From Tatumella sp. JGM91 (GTDB lineage: Bacteria > Pseudomonadota > Gammaproteobacteria > Enterobacterales > Enterobacteriaceae): 64,000 nt of DNA. Each line of letters begins with the position of its first letter. Within the stretch, counting starts at the first letter, position 1. Positions 27,033 through 37,243 of this stretch are shown one piece after another. Where the stretch lies: NCBI RefSeq assembly GCF_018257575.1, contig NZ_JAERJP010000002.1, forward strand, positions 1 to 64,000. Direction: 5' to 3'. Below the pieces are notes generated by a model. The model searched no databases. It was not told the DNA's origin and saw only the letters and a program-made list of their open reading frames with translations. Both the position numbers and the translations under genes were made by a program.

Positions 27033-27854
27033 ATGCGCCTGCTGACCGTCCTTATTTTAAGTTTATTTTGCGTTAGTGTGCAGGTGCACGCTGATGATGA
27101 CGATGATGACACACCGAATGCCAGCGAAATCAAGGCGCTGTTTTTTGGCAAAGACCATCGTCAGGCGATTACTGATGTGACCAGCGCCCCCTGGGATGCC
27201 ATTGGCCAGCTGGAAACAGACAGCGGTAATCTGTGTACTGCCACCCTGATCTCCCCGCATATAGCCCTGACTGCCGGACACTGCCTGCTGACTCCGCCGG
27301 GTAAGTTTGATCCTCCGGTAGCCATCCGTTTTATGGCGATGCCGACCGGCTGGCGCTACGAGATCCATGATATTGACGCGCGGGTTGAGCCTTTACTGCC
27401 CGGTAAGCTGAAAGCCGAAGGCGATGGCTGGATTGTTCCACCGGCGGCGGCACCCTATGATTATGCAGTCGTGATTATTCACAATCCGCCATCCGCTATC
27501 CAGCCGGTACCACTGTTTTCAGGCAGCCGGGCCGACCTGATCGCAGCACTGAAAGCCACTGGCGGGCGGGTAACACAAGCCGGTTATCCGGCCGATCATC
27601 TGGATAACTTATATGCTCACCAGAATTGTCTGATCACTGGCTGGGCACAAAAAGCGGTATTATCCCATCGCTGTGATACCCTGCCGGGTGACAGCGGGTC
27701 ACCTCTGTTGTTAAAGACCGATAATGGCTGGCAGATTATTGCGGTACAGAGTTCCGCTCCGGCAGCAAAAGATCGTTATCGTGCCGATAACCGGGCGATT
27801 GCTGTAACCTCTTTTTATGACAAACTGCAGCAATTGCAGCAACTGACCCACTAG
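27033..27854 (+). CDS. ydgD: Trypsin-like serine protease YdgD
   Basis: 273 residues. Signal peptide 1-20, then a run of six aspartates ([10 protein letters not shown]) at the mature N-terminus. Catalytic triad visible: His in TAGHC (~80), Asp in PYDYAVV (~149), Ser in GDSGSPLLL (~229). Cysteine pairs at TAGHC and LCTAT, and at NCL and RCD, fit disulfides. It is probably periplasmic. It follows asr and ydgU as in E. coli; its substrate is unknown. Confidence 0.9.
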   Translation: MRLLTVLILSLFCVSVQVHADDDDDDTPNASEIKALFFGKDHRQAITDVTSAPWDAIGQLETDSGNLCTATLISPHIALTAGHCLLTPPGKFDPPVAIRFMAMPTGWRYEIHDIDARVEPLLPGKLKAEGDGWIVPPAAAPYDYAVVIIHNPPSAIQPVPLFSGSRADLIAALKATGGRVTQAGYPADHLDNLYAHQNCLITGWAQKAVLSHRCDTLPGDSGSPLLLKTDNGWQIIAVQSSAPAAKDRYRADNRAIAVTSFYDKLQQLQQLTH

Positions 27855-27860
27855 TCTGGC

Positions 27861-27897
27861 GCGGCAGCACAGCGACTCCTGTGCTGCCGCGTTTTTT
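27861..27897. terminator. Terminator between ydgD and hrpA
   Basis: A perfect 12-bp stem, GCGGCAGCACAG / CTGTGCTGCCGC with a 6-base loop, followed by G and six T. It is strong for the plus strand. It overlaps the hrpA stop on the other strand, where no U-tract follows. Confidence 0.88.
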
Positions 27898-30800
27898 ACC
27901 CGCCGTTTTTCTGTGCCATCGCCTGTAAAATCCGCTTTTCAGAGACCGGATAAGGTGTACCCAATTGCTGGGCAAACAGACTCACTCTCAGTTCTTCCAG
28001 CATCCAGCGTATCGCTACCACATCGTCATCATCCTGCTGTTGCGGCGCTAATTTACCCCGCCATTGCTGCCATTGTTGCTCAATACTCTGGATTTTCAGC
28101 ATTCTGCTGCGGTCACTGTGGGGATCAACCGGTAACTTATCCAGCCGGCGCTCGATAGCCTGCAGATAACGCAGAGTATCCGCGAGATGTTGCCAGCCGT
28201 TACCGGTGACAAAACCACGATAAATCAGTCCTGCCAGCTGAGATTTGATATCCGACAGGGCCAGCGCCTGACTGATATCCACTTTCCCTTTCAGCCGTTT
28301 ATTGATCTGAAATACCGTCGTCAGGATCTGCTCAGTCTGCATCGCAATAGTTACCACAGTGTCGTTCAGCACAGCACGTACCTTCTCTTTCAGCTGCTCA
28401 AACGCCGTTTCAGTCCAGACCAGACCGCCGTGTTCCGCCATCAGTTTATCGATGCCACAGGAAATACAGTCGTCAATCAGTTCCGGCACCTTGCCATAAG
28501 GGTTAAAATAAAGTCCCAGTTTGGCCTTATTCGGCAATTTTTCATGCAGATATTTCACCGGTGACGGAATATTCAGCCAGAGCAACCGGCGCTGACCACG
28601 CCACATATGCTTCTGCTGCTCACTCTGGCTGTCAAACAGCCGGATCGCGACACTCTCTTTATCATCCACCAGCGCAGGCCAGGCCTGCAGTTGATAATTT
28701 CCGCGTTTCTGCTGATAACTTTGCGGTAAATCGCCAAAACTCCAGATATGCAGCCCCTGCTGTTCTACACCGTCATCGGCGACATCCGAAAGGGTTGCCT
28801 GCACTTTATCTTTCAGTGACTGTTTAAGCGCTGTCAGATCTTTACCTTCGGCCTGGGTGCGGTTGTTTTCATCCACTATCCGGAAAGTCATTTTCAGGTG
28901 GTCAGGCACCCCCTGCCATTGCCAGTCTTCGCGGGTGACTGTTACACCGGTCATCCGGCGGAATTCACGTTCCAGGCAATCGGTCAGTGGCTGACTGTGG
29001 TCAGTAACCCGTTGCAAAAATGCATCTGCATAATTTGGTGCCGGCACAAAGTTACGGCGTAATGGCTTAGGCAGGGATTTAATTAAGGCGATCACCAGTT
29101 CGCGGCGTACCCCGGGAATCTGCCATTCGAATCCCCTGTCCTCAACCTGATTTAATAACGGCAGCGGAATATGTACCGTCACGCCATCTGCGCCGGTGCC
29201 CGGTTCGAACTGATAACTGAGACGCAGTTTCAGGTTATCCTGATGCCAGAAATTTGGATAATCCAGCTGACTGACCTGTGAAGCACCGTCTTTGATCAGC
29301 ATCTGCTTATCAAAGTTAAGCAGATCGGGCTGCTGCTGGCTGGCGTTTTTCCACCACTGGTCAAAATGACGCGCTGACACAACCTCATGACCAATACGCT
29401 GGTCATAGAAAGTCAATAAGGTTTCATCATCGACCAGGATATCTCTGCGTCGTGATTTATGCTCGAGATCTTCCACCTCATTCAGCAACTTACGGTTATT
29501 CTTCAGGAACGCATGACGACTTTGCCAGTCCCCTTCCACCAGCGCGTGACGGATAAATAACTCGCGGGATAAGCGCGGATCAATTTTGCCATAGTTCACT
29601 TTACGCCCGCTGATCACCGGTAATCCGTAGAGGGTGACTTTTTCCAGGGCCATAACCGCCCCCTGGCTTTTTTCCCAATGAGGCTCGCTGTAATGATATT
29701 TCAGCAGATGCTTTGCCAGCGGCTCAATCCATTCCGGCTCAATGCGAGCGGCAACACGCCCCCACAAACGGCTGGTTTCAACCAGTTCAGCGACCATGAC
29801 CCATTTTGGCGGCTTTTTAAATAAGCCCGAGCCGGGGAAAACAGAAAAACGGGCATTACGCGCCCCGGTATATTCCTGCTTTTCAACATCCTTTTGGCCG
29901 ATATGTGATAACAGACCACAGAGTAACGCGCTGTGCACTTCGCGGTACGGCGCCGGTTCACTGTTTACCGGCAACCGCAACTCTTTTACCACCTGCCGCA
30001 GCTGGGTATAGATATCCTGCCATTCCCGTACCCGCAGGTAGTTCAGATAATCGGTTTTACACTGCCGACGGAACTGGTTACCGGATAGCCGCTTTTGCTG
30101 TTCACCGAGATAATTCCACAGATTTACCCAGGCCTGAAAATCTGAGTCTTTATCCGCAAAGCGGCGATGTTTTTCGTCAGAGGCCTGCTGGCGGTCTGCC
30201 GGACGTTCGCGGGGATCCTGGATTGACAGCGCAGCCGTAATAATCATCACTTCACGGACACAGCCAAATTGCTGTGCGGCCAGTACCATTCTCGCCAGTC
30301 GCGGATCAACCGGCAACTGCGCCAGCTGCCGCCCCAGCGGGGTCAGCTTATAGTGACCGTCAGCTGACGGCAGAATACCGCCCAGTTCTTCCAGTAACCG
30401 CACACCGTCCTGGATATGACGTTTATCGGGGGCTTCAACAAACGGGAAAGCAGCAATATCGCCCAGCCCGAGGGCCGTCATCTGCAGAATGACCGATGCC
30501 AGGTTGGTACGCAGTATCTCCGGGTCAGTGAACTCCGGACGGTTAATAAAGTCCTGCTCCGAATACAAACGGATACAAATCCCCTCGGAAACACGTCCGC
30601 AACGTCCCTTACGCTGATTAGCGGAAGCCTGAGAAACAGGTTCTATCGGTAAACGCTGCACCTTGGTACGGTAACTGTAGCGGCTGATACGTGCCGTACC
30701 GGGATCGATCACGTATTTAATCCCCGGCACGGTTAACGATGTTTCGGCCACGTTGGTTGCCAGCACTATCCGCCGCCCGCTATGAGACTGAAATACCCTG

Positions 30801-31801
30801 TTCTGTTCGGCGTTAGATAACCGCGCGTAGAGTGGCAGGATTTCCGTATGCCGTAATTCACGGCGGTTTAAGGCATCGGCTGTATCACGGATTTCCCGTT
30901 CACCGCTCATAAAAATAAGAATATCACCCGCTGCCTCACGCATCAGTTCATCGACGGCATCAAAAATCGCCTGCAACTGATCGCGGTCACCGTCACTGGT
31001 ATCTTCGGCGACTGGCCGGTAACGTACTTCAACAGGATAAGTCCGGCCGGAAACTTCAATGACCGGAGCATGGTTGAAATGGCGGGAAAAGCGCTGAGGA
31101 TCGATGGTAGCTGAGGTGATAATCACCTTCAAATCGGGCCTGCGTGGTAGCAGTTCCCGCAGGTAACCCAGCAGAAAATCGATATTCAGGCTGCGCTCAT
31201 GGGCTTCATCGATAATCAGGGTGTCGTATTGCAGTAACAGTCTGTCCTGCTGTATTTCTGCCAGCAGAATACCGTCAGTCATCAGTTTAATGCGGGTATT
31301 TTCTCCGACCTGATCACTGAAACGGACTTTATAGCCGACATAGTCGCCCAGCGGGGTATTCATCTCTTCGGCGATACGGGTAGCCACGGTTCTGGCCGCC
31401 AGTCGGCGGGGCTGCGTATGGCCAATCAGGCCGCGGTTACCCCGGCCTAACGCCAGACAAATTTTAGGGATCTGGGTTGTTTTGCCTGAGCCGGTTTCAC
31501 CGGCAATAATCACTACCTGATGTTTGCTGATTGCCTCTGCAATTTGCTGTTGCTTCTGACTGACCGGTAAATTTTCCGGGAAATCAATATGCTGTGGCGC
31601 GGATGCCAGCCGCAGGGCCAGCCGGGTTTCGGCTTCGCTGATTTCCTGTTCAATCTTACTGGTTATTTCCGCACGGGCTTGCGGGTTTTTCACCTTTTCA
31701 GCACCAGTAATCCGGCGTCTTAGTTGCTGGCGGTCCCGCAGGATCAAAGGCTCCAGACGCTGGCGCAGAGAAGACAACAGTGAAAAATCCTGAGATGACA
31801 T
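27896..31801 (-). CDS. hrpA: ATP-dependent RNA helicase HrpA (DEAH box)
   Basis: 1301 residues, the length of E. coli HrpA (1300). Walker A GETGSGKTTQIPK (~95-107), DEAH in IIDEAHERSLN (~197), SAT in ITSATID, motif V/VI in ATNVAETSLTVPG and QRKGRCGRVSEG. The C-terminal two thirds carry the HrpA-specific OB and DUF3418 regions. It is a cytoplasmic helicase that rescues stalled, collided ribosomes in E. coli. It is divergent from azoR, as in E. coli. Confidence 0.97.
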   Translation of the reverse strand: MSSQDFSLLSSLRQRLEPLILRDRQQLRRRITGAEKVKNPQARAEITSKIEQEISEAETRLALRLASAPQHIDFPENLPVSQKQQQIAEAISKHQVVIIAGETGSGKTTQIPKICLALGRGNRGLIGHTQPRRLAARTVATRIAEEMNTPLGDYVGYKVRFSDQVGENTRIKLMTDGILLAEIQQDRLLLQYDTLIIDEAHERSLNIDFLLGYLRELLPRRPDLKVIITSATIDPQRFSRHFNHAPVIEVSGRTYPVEVRYRPVAEDTSDGDRDQLQAIFDAVDELMREAAGDILIFMSGEREIRDTADALNRRELRHTEILPLYARLSNAEQNRVFQSHSGRRIVLATNVAETSLTVPGIKYVIDPGTARISRYSYRTKVQRLPIEPVSQASANQRKGRCGRVSEGICIRLYSEQDFINRPEFTDPEILRTNLASVILQMTALGLGDIAAFPFVEAPDKRHIQDGVRLLEELGGILPSADGHYKLTPLGRQLAQLPVDPRLARMVLAAQQFGCVREVMIITAALSIQDPRERPADRQQASDEKHRRFADKDSDFQAWVNLWNYLGEQQKRLSGNQFRRQCKTDYLNYLRVREWQDIYTQLRQVVKELRLPVNSEPAPYREVHSALLCGLLSHIGQKDVEKQEYTGARNARFSVFPGSGLFKKPPKWVMVAELVETSRLWGRVAARIEPEWIEPLAKHLLKYHYSEPHWEKSQGAVMALEKVTLYGLPVISGRKVNYGKIDPRLSRELFIRHALVEGDWQSRHAFLKNNRKLLNEVEDLEHKSRRRDILVDDETLLTFYDQRIGHEVVSARHFDQWWKNASQQQPDLLNFDKQMLIKDGASQVSQLDYPNFWHQDNLKLRLSYQFEPGTGADGVTVHIPLPLLNQVEDRGFEWQIPGVRRELVIALIKSLPKPLRRNFVPAPNYADAFLQRVTDHSQPLTDCLEREFRRMTGVTVTREDWQWQGVPDHLKMTFRIVDENNRTQAEGKDLTALKQSLKDKVQATLSDVADDGVEQQGLHIWSFGDLPQSYQQKRGNYQLQAWPALVDDKESVAIRLFDSQSEQQKHMWRGQRRLLWLNIPSPVKYLHEKLPNKAKLGLYFNPYGKVPELIDDCISCGIDKLMAEHGGLVWTETAFEQLKEKVRAVLNDTVVTIAMQTEQILTTVFQINKRLKGKVDISQALALSDIKSQLAGLIYRGFVTGNGWQHLADTLRYLQAIERRLDKLPVDPHSDRSRMLKIQSIEQQWQQWRGKLAPQQQDDDDVVAIRWMLEELRVSLFAQQLGTPYPVSEKRILQAMAQKNGG

Positions 31802-32050
31802 AATAATGTGTTACCTTGATTTTATATGACAAAACAGCCGGAGACCGTAAACGGTGACGGTAAATCCCCCGGCAATCAGCAATGATATAACATTGTAACA
31901 TATCCCCTGAACTGCCGTTATCGCTCCGCATCGACACGGGTGATAATGTTGTTCAGTTTTTTCGAATATAGTCCTCGAAATTATCAGCTTTTATCTGATG
32001 CCTGAGCACCTTACATTATCTGAAATTCAGCGGAAGGACTTCCGCCCTAA

Positions 32051-32668
<618 letters not shown>

Positions 32669-32708
32669 TAAGTTCATCGCCGGGACGACAGTGCCGGCGA
32701 TATCGCGG

Positions 32709-32915
32709 TTATTTCCCCTGTCGGATCCGGTTGTTCTCATCATTACTCAGCAGAGTTTCGATATTTTTATCGGCTTTCACCGTAATCTGGTGATCGATTC
32801 TCACATTCATATCAATAGTGATCGGTTCTTTCGGTGCCGCAACTTCAATACGCGGAACGCATCCGCACAGGACAAAACCCGGCAACAGGTAAACGATCAG
32901 GTTAACGGTTTTCAT
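32709..32915 (-). CDS. ynbE: Outer-membrane lipoprotein YnbE
   Basis: 68 residues. Lipobox LCGC with the acylated cysteine at ~19 and then VPRIEVAAPKEPITIDMNV, almost the same as in E. coli YnbE. The ATG overlaps the ydbH stop (ATGA), so the two are coupled. In E. coli, YnbE joins the C-terminal end of YdbH to complete a phospholipid-transport bridge to the outer membrane. The next gene in E. coli, ydbL, is absent: azoR starts the next coding block from the other side, 40 bases away. Confidence 0.9.
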   Translation of the reverse strand: MKTVNLIVYLLPGFVLCGCVPRIEVAAPKEPITIDMNVRIDHQITVKADKNIETLLSNDENNRIRQGK

Positions 32916-35536
32916 TCAGACGGTTCCTTCAGCCGGTTATTGCCGGGCAGTATCAGTTGCTGTGATAGCAGCGATTGTAAATTGTCACCGAAGCTCAGGC
33001 TTTTCCAGAGCAGAAACAGATTTTCACGGTGGGTGTAATTCAGATTAACCCGCTGGTCTTTATTACTGAAGCGGCTGGTGCCCTGCACCTTTGATGTCAG
33101 GGTGAGTTCGCCGTTACTCTGCACATTCAGTGTTGCTTCGGAACGACTGATTTCCATATAACGCAGCCAGTCTATTGCCACTCCTGCCGCCATATTATTA
33201 CTGGTAACTGAATCAATCAGGTCTTTATCTACCCGCAGGGTCAGAGGGCCACGGTTCTTTATCCAGCCATTACGGACAATGTACTGCGGATCACTGACCA
33301 GCAATGGCAGCTCTCCGTCGATTCTGCCTGACATGGCGACCTGTTTCGGGTGCAATGCGGTGATCAGCCGGCTGAGGCTGATATTACTGGCCTTAAGAAT
33401 AGCCGGCTGATGCTGAGGCAGCCGTAACTGGCTCAGGCTCAGTTGTCCGTCAAGCAGCGATATACTGACATCACTCAGTGATAACGGCCGGTTTTCGCTC
33501 CACGGATAGTATCCCTGTACACTGGCAGTAATATCCTTCATTTGTATCTGGTTAGTAATGTTACCCACCGATAACCTTACCGGCTGCCGGTAGCCAAACT
33601 GCCAGCGCTGTTGCCGGTAACGGAACGGCAGGGAAAAGTCCACGCCACTCACCTGGTTGTCGGGAGTCCACAGGCTGCCATCAGTGATCACCCAGTGGCC
33701 CCCGGCCTGAAACCCTTCAGTGGCCGAGGCAGAGAATGCAGCCTGTGCCCGCAAACTGCCGCCGGTCAGTTTCATCTGTGTATCTTCTGCCATCAGGGGC
33801 TGAAAGACCTGCAGTGGCTGAGAAGGCCACCAGATTTGTCCGCGGACCCGCTCTCCATCCCAGCGGCCATTGAGGGTGAGCGGACCTATAGCTCCGGCCT
33901 CCAGTTGCGCTTTATACAGGAAATTTTCCGGAGAGCTGCCCTGCAGTGTAAAAGGTAACCGGGCAGCGGGCAGTCTGCCGCCATAAGCAAACCGGGTTTG
34001 TCCGGCATTCAGTAACAATGCTGCGGTAAATTGCGGGTCTGCCGGGTCACGTGACCAGCGAACAGGTTTACTCAGGGTGATCCGTGCGGCGCGGGTAGTT
34101 ATCCCTGCATATTTTATCCGCCGCAGACCGGTAGACAGACTCTGTAAAGTGATCAGACGGTCCGCCCACTGGCCCCGTCCCTGTATATCCCACTCCGCCT
34201 GCAATGGCCGGAAATAGCCATTTCCCCAGTAGCGCCAGTTCCAGCGGCCATTGTCTGGCCAGAACTGTTGTGCCTGTCCCTGTAACTGCAAACGGTACTG
34301 CCCGTAAAACGGATTATGTACCCTGAGAATTGCCTGTAATGGGCCGCTGACCCCGCCAACCGATAAACTGACCCCTGCCAGCGGAAAACGCGCTTCATCG
34401 ACCTGTAATGTATCCAGTATCCGGCCGCGCATTCTGAGTAAAGCACCACTGATAAAACGGACTTCCGGTTGTATCAGCGGACCGGTTAATCTGGCGGGCA
34501 GACTGGCAAAAAATTGTAATTGCGGGCTACCGGCACTGCCTGTCAGCCGCAGCGGCATATCACTCTGCTGCAGACTCAGTTTTCCGGGGCCGAAACTCAG
34601 TACTGCGTTCCCTTTGCCGCCATAACCTGCTGTTAAAACATTCAGACGCCCGCTAAAGGCAGTATTTTCCAGCCCTGACGGCCAGTTATCTGCGGTCAGG
34701 GCTATGCCGCCCTGTAATACCTGGCCGTTAAAAGGCCACCACCACTGCCCCTGGCGGACGGTTACAGACTGCGGAGTCACTTCCCAGGGCAACGTCAGTA
34801 TCGGGCGCGGGTATGACGATGCCGTCAGACGCAGCTCTCCGCGCTGCTGTTGCCAGTGCGTCGCCACAACGAACGGTGATTGATCCAGTGAGAACTGGCC
34901 GGTCAGTTCTCCTGCCAGTGGCCAGCCGCTGGTCTGCGGGGACAGGGTTACTTTTCCCTGCATTGTCACCGGTTGCGGTAATCCGGGCGCCGTAAATTTA
35001 AGCTGGCGGAGATATAATTGTTGCTGATTAAGATCAGCATCCAGCTGCAGATTATCACCGCGGATACTGAGACGTTGCCTGCCCTGCTGTTGGGTGACAG
35101 TGACACTGCCTGCATACTGCTGCCAGGGCAATATCTGCAGGCTGTCTATGTGCAGACGACTGTCCGGCAGTAAATGCTGCCAGTCGGCCAGGCTTTTCGA
35201 CGGTGCTGATGATGAGGATGTCGCGGACACAGTGGCAAGGCACTCTGAATCTGCCCGGACAGTGGTTGCTGTCAGTTGCCACATCTGCTGCCGGTAACCC
35301 GCCGACAGACCGGAAATATCCATAATTTCACAACCCGCAGTATGCAGCGAGATATCCGGTAAGCGGAGTGAGCGCAGGCCCGGCCGTAAAGCACCTTTGG
35401 TCTGCAGATGTACTCCGGCTGGCAGCCATATCCCCGCCAGCCGCGGTAACCATAAGCTGAGGGATAATATACTGGCGCTGATGATCAACAGCAGGCTGAG
35501 CACAACCAGCAGCACAACTGTTAGCTTTCCCTTCAT
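32912..35536 (-). CDS. ydbH: AsmA-like intermembrane transport protein YdbH
   Basis: 874 residues (E. coli 879). An N-terminal membrane anchor (residues ~5-28, VVLLVVLSLLLIISASI...) is followed by a long periplasmic beta-rich region and a C-terminal domain with KVQGTSRFSNKDQRVNLNY. YdbH is one of three redundant AsmA-like proteins (with TamB and YhdP) that carry phospholipids between membranes. It is coupled to ynbE by a 4-base overlap. It is divergent from ldhA. Confidence 0.93.
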   Translation of the reverse strand: MKGKLTVVLLVVLSLLLIISASILSLSLWLPRLAGIWLPAGVHLQTKGALRPGLRSLRLPDISLHTAGCEIMDISGLSAGYRQQMWQLTATTVRADSECLATVSATSSSSAPSKSLADWQHLLPDSRLHIDSLQILPWQQYAGSVTVTQQQGRQRLSIRGDNLQLDADLNQQQLYLRQLKFTAPGLPQPVTMQGKVTLSPQTSGWPLAGELTGQFSLDQSPFVVATHWQQQRGELRLTASSYPRPILTLPWEVTPQSVTVRQGQWWWPFNGQVLQGGIALTADNWPSGLENTAFSGRLNVLTAGYGGKGNAVLSFGPGKLSLQQSDMPLRLTGSAGSPQLQFFASLPARLTGPLIQPEVRFISGALLRMRGRILDTLQVDEARFPLAGVSLSVGGVSGPLQAILRVHNPFYGQYRLQLQGQAQQFWPDNGRWNWRYWGNGYFRPLQAEWDIQGRGQWADRLITLQSLSTGLRRIKYAGITTRAARITLSKPVRWSRDPADPQFTAALLLNAGQTRFAYGGRLPAARLPFTLQGSSPENFLYKAQLEAGAIGPLTLNGRWDGERVRGQIWWPSQPLQVFQPLMAEDTQMKLTGGSLRAQAAFSASATEGFQAGGHWVITDGSLWTPDNQVSGVDFSLPFRYRQQRWQFGYRQPVRLSVGNITNQIQMKDITASVQGYYPWSENRPLSLSDVSISLLDGQLSLSQLRLPQHQPAILKASNISLSRLITALHPKQVAMSGRIDGELPLLVSDPQYIVRNGWIKNRGPLTLRVDKDLIDSVTSNNMAAGVAIDWLRYMEISRSEATLNVQSNGELTLTSKVQGTSRFSNKDQRVNLNYTHRENLFLLWKSLSFGDNLQSLLSQQLILPGNNRLKEPSE

Positions 35537-35692
35537 AAATAATACATCCGTTTTATTCTGAATCTTCAGTAAAACTGGTTATACCGCCGTCATATAACAC
35601 CATAGCCGCTATACTGATTCAGTTTAGGCAAAATGATAACTAAGCGCTATTAGTATGGCGCATTCCCTGCAAAGTTATTCCGGAGTCCGGTA

Positions 35693-36688
35693 ATGAAAAT
35701 CGCGATTTACAGTACAAAAAATTATGACCAGCTTTCCCTGCAACGCGTCAACCAGCAGTTCGGTTTTTCCTTAACTTTTTATGATTTTAAACTCGATCAG
35801 CACACAGCCAAAAATGCCGCAGGGTTCGATGCTATCTGTATTTTTGTTAATGATGATTGTAACGCAAAAGTCATCCGCGAGCTCGCCGGGCTGGGAGTAC
35901 GTTATATTGCCCTGCGCTGTGCCGGCTTTGATAATGTCGATATTGCCGCCGCCCGCCATGCCGGTATTCAGGTGGTCCGTGTCCCTGCCTATTCACCTGA
36001 AGCCGTGGCCGAACATGCTGTCGGTTTAATGATGACCCTGAACCGGCGAATTCATCGTGCTTACCAGCGTACCCGTGATGCAAATTTCTCCCTGGAAGGG
36101 CTGACCGGGTTTACCATGCACGGCAAAACAGCCGGTATCATAGGGACCGGTAAAATCGGCCTCGCCACCCTGCGTATCCTGAAAGGCTTTGGCATGCGGT
36201 TACTGGCCACCGACCCTTATCCTTCACAGCAGGCACTGGATCTGTCGGCAGAATATACCGATATCAATACCCTGCTGAAAGAGTCGGATGTTATTTCACT
36301 GCATTGCCCGATGAACGAAAAAAACCACCACCTGCTGGATGCTGCCGCTTTCGATAAGATGAAAAACGGGGTAATGGTTATTAACACCAGCCGTGGCGGG
36401 CTGATCGATTCTCAGGCCGCGATTGAAGCCCTGAAACAGCAAAAAGTGGGGGCTCTGGGAATGGATGTCTACGAAAACGAACGCGACCTGTTTTTCGAGG
36501 ATAAATCTAACGATGTTATTCAGGACGATGTTTTCCGCCGTCTCTCTTCCTGCCATAACGTACTGTTTACCGGGCATCAGGCATTCCTTACCACCGAAGC
36601 GCTGACTTCGATTGCCAAAGTTACTCTCGGTAATTTACAGTTATTAGCCAGCGGAGAGCAATCTGATAACCTGGTATCGGACGTCTGA
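35693..36688 (+). CDS. ldhA: D-lactate dehydrogenase (fermentative)
   Basis: 331 residues. NAD-binding GIIGTGKIGLATLR (~149-162); catalytic Arg in NTSRGGLIDS (~235), Glu in DVYENERDLFF (~264) and His in TGHQAFLT (~296). It reduces pyruvate to D-lactate in fermentation. It matches E. coli LdhA (329). CGGAG upstream of the ATG. The last codons take part in a hairpin that spans the stop. Confidence 0.97.
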   Translation: MKIAIYSTKNYDQLSLQRVNQQFGFSLTFYDFKLDQHTAKNAAGFDAICIFVNDDCNAKVIRELAGLGVRYIALRCAGFDNVDIAAARHAGIQVVRVPAYSPEAVAEHAVGLMMTLNRRIHRAYQRTRDANFSLEGLTGFTMHGKTAGIIGTGKIGLATLRILKGFGMRLLATDPYPSQQALDLSAEYTDINTLLKESDVISLHCPMNEKNHHLLDAAAFDKMKNGVMVINTSRGGLIDSQAAIEALKQQKVGALGMDVYENERDLFFEDKSNDVIQDDVFRRLSSCHNVLFTGHQAFLTTEALTSIAKVTLGNLQLLASGEQSDNLVSDV

Positions 36689-36703
36689 TAATACCAGGTT
36701 ATC
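36665..36703 (+). terminator. Hairpin spanning the ldhA stop codon
   Basis: GATAACCTGGTAT (36665-36677, inside the last codons) pairs perfectly with ATACCAGGTTATC (36691-36703). The TGA stop lies in the 13-base loop. No U-tract follows, so it may protect the mRNA end as well as aid termination. Confidence 0.6.
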
Positions 36704-36719
36704 GGGGGGAGACTGCGGC

Positions 36720-36989
36720 CTACAGGGCGCAGCCACCTCCGATAAGGGCATTTTCGCTGCAACGTTTGCCATTCGCCAGCTGGCACATGCCTATCCGGCT
36801 GCCATCCAGCTGACGTGAATAAGCCAGTCTTCCCCCCGCATCGGCACAGTTAGTTTCGGCTAACGATGACATTACTACTGGCTGAATATGGGCTGCTGTT
36901 GCCTGCTGTGGCGGATCATTCTCGTTATTACTGCTACAGGCAGAAAGCAACAGACTGGCACTGGCCAGCAATAAAGCGGCTATTTTCAT
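36720..36989 (-). CDS. DUF333-type lipoprotein
   Basis: 89 residues. Lipobox LLSAC (cysteine ~18) after a short signal. Mature part: a polar linker and then a DUF333 domain: NCADAGGRLAYSR, GSRIGMCQLANGKRC and GGGCAL, with four cysteines (~48, 69, 77, 87). E. coli YoaF and Hli-type proteins share this domain; some are called hemolysin inhibitors without clear proof. It sits next to ldhA, where E. coli has hslJ, a lipoprotein-like heat-shock protein of another family. Confidence 0.75.
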   Translation of the reverse strand: MKIAALLLASASLLLSACSSNNENDPPQQATAAHIQPVVMSSLAETNCADAGGRLAYSRQLDGSRIGMCQLANGKRCSENALIGGGCAL

Positions 36990-37243
36990 GGTTCGGGCTC
37001 CGGGGGATATTGACAGTTCGCAACACAGAATATGTCAGGAAAGGGTGCGGGTCGACTGCTGTTACATGTTTTTACTCTTTAGTGGCAGCCGTATTACCAG
37101 CAGATTTATCCCGGTTCGCCGATACTGAGAGTATTCAGCCGGTGGCAGGCAGGACCAATGTTTGAGTTTTATGTTGCCGCTCCCCTGCCAGCGTCTGCAG
37201 GAGAGCAATCACCACCGCTGCCCGTTTACCGGCAACACAGACT

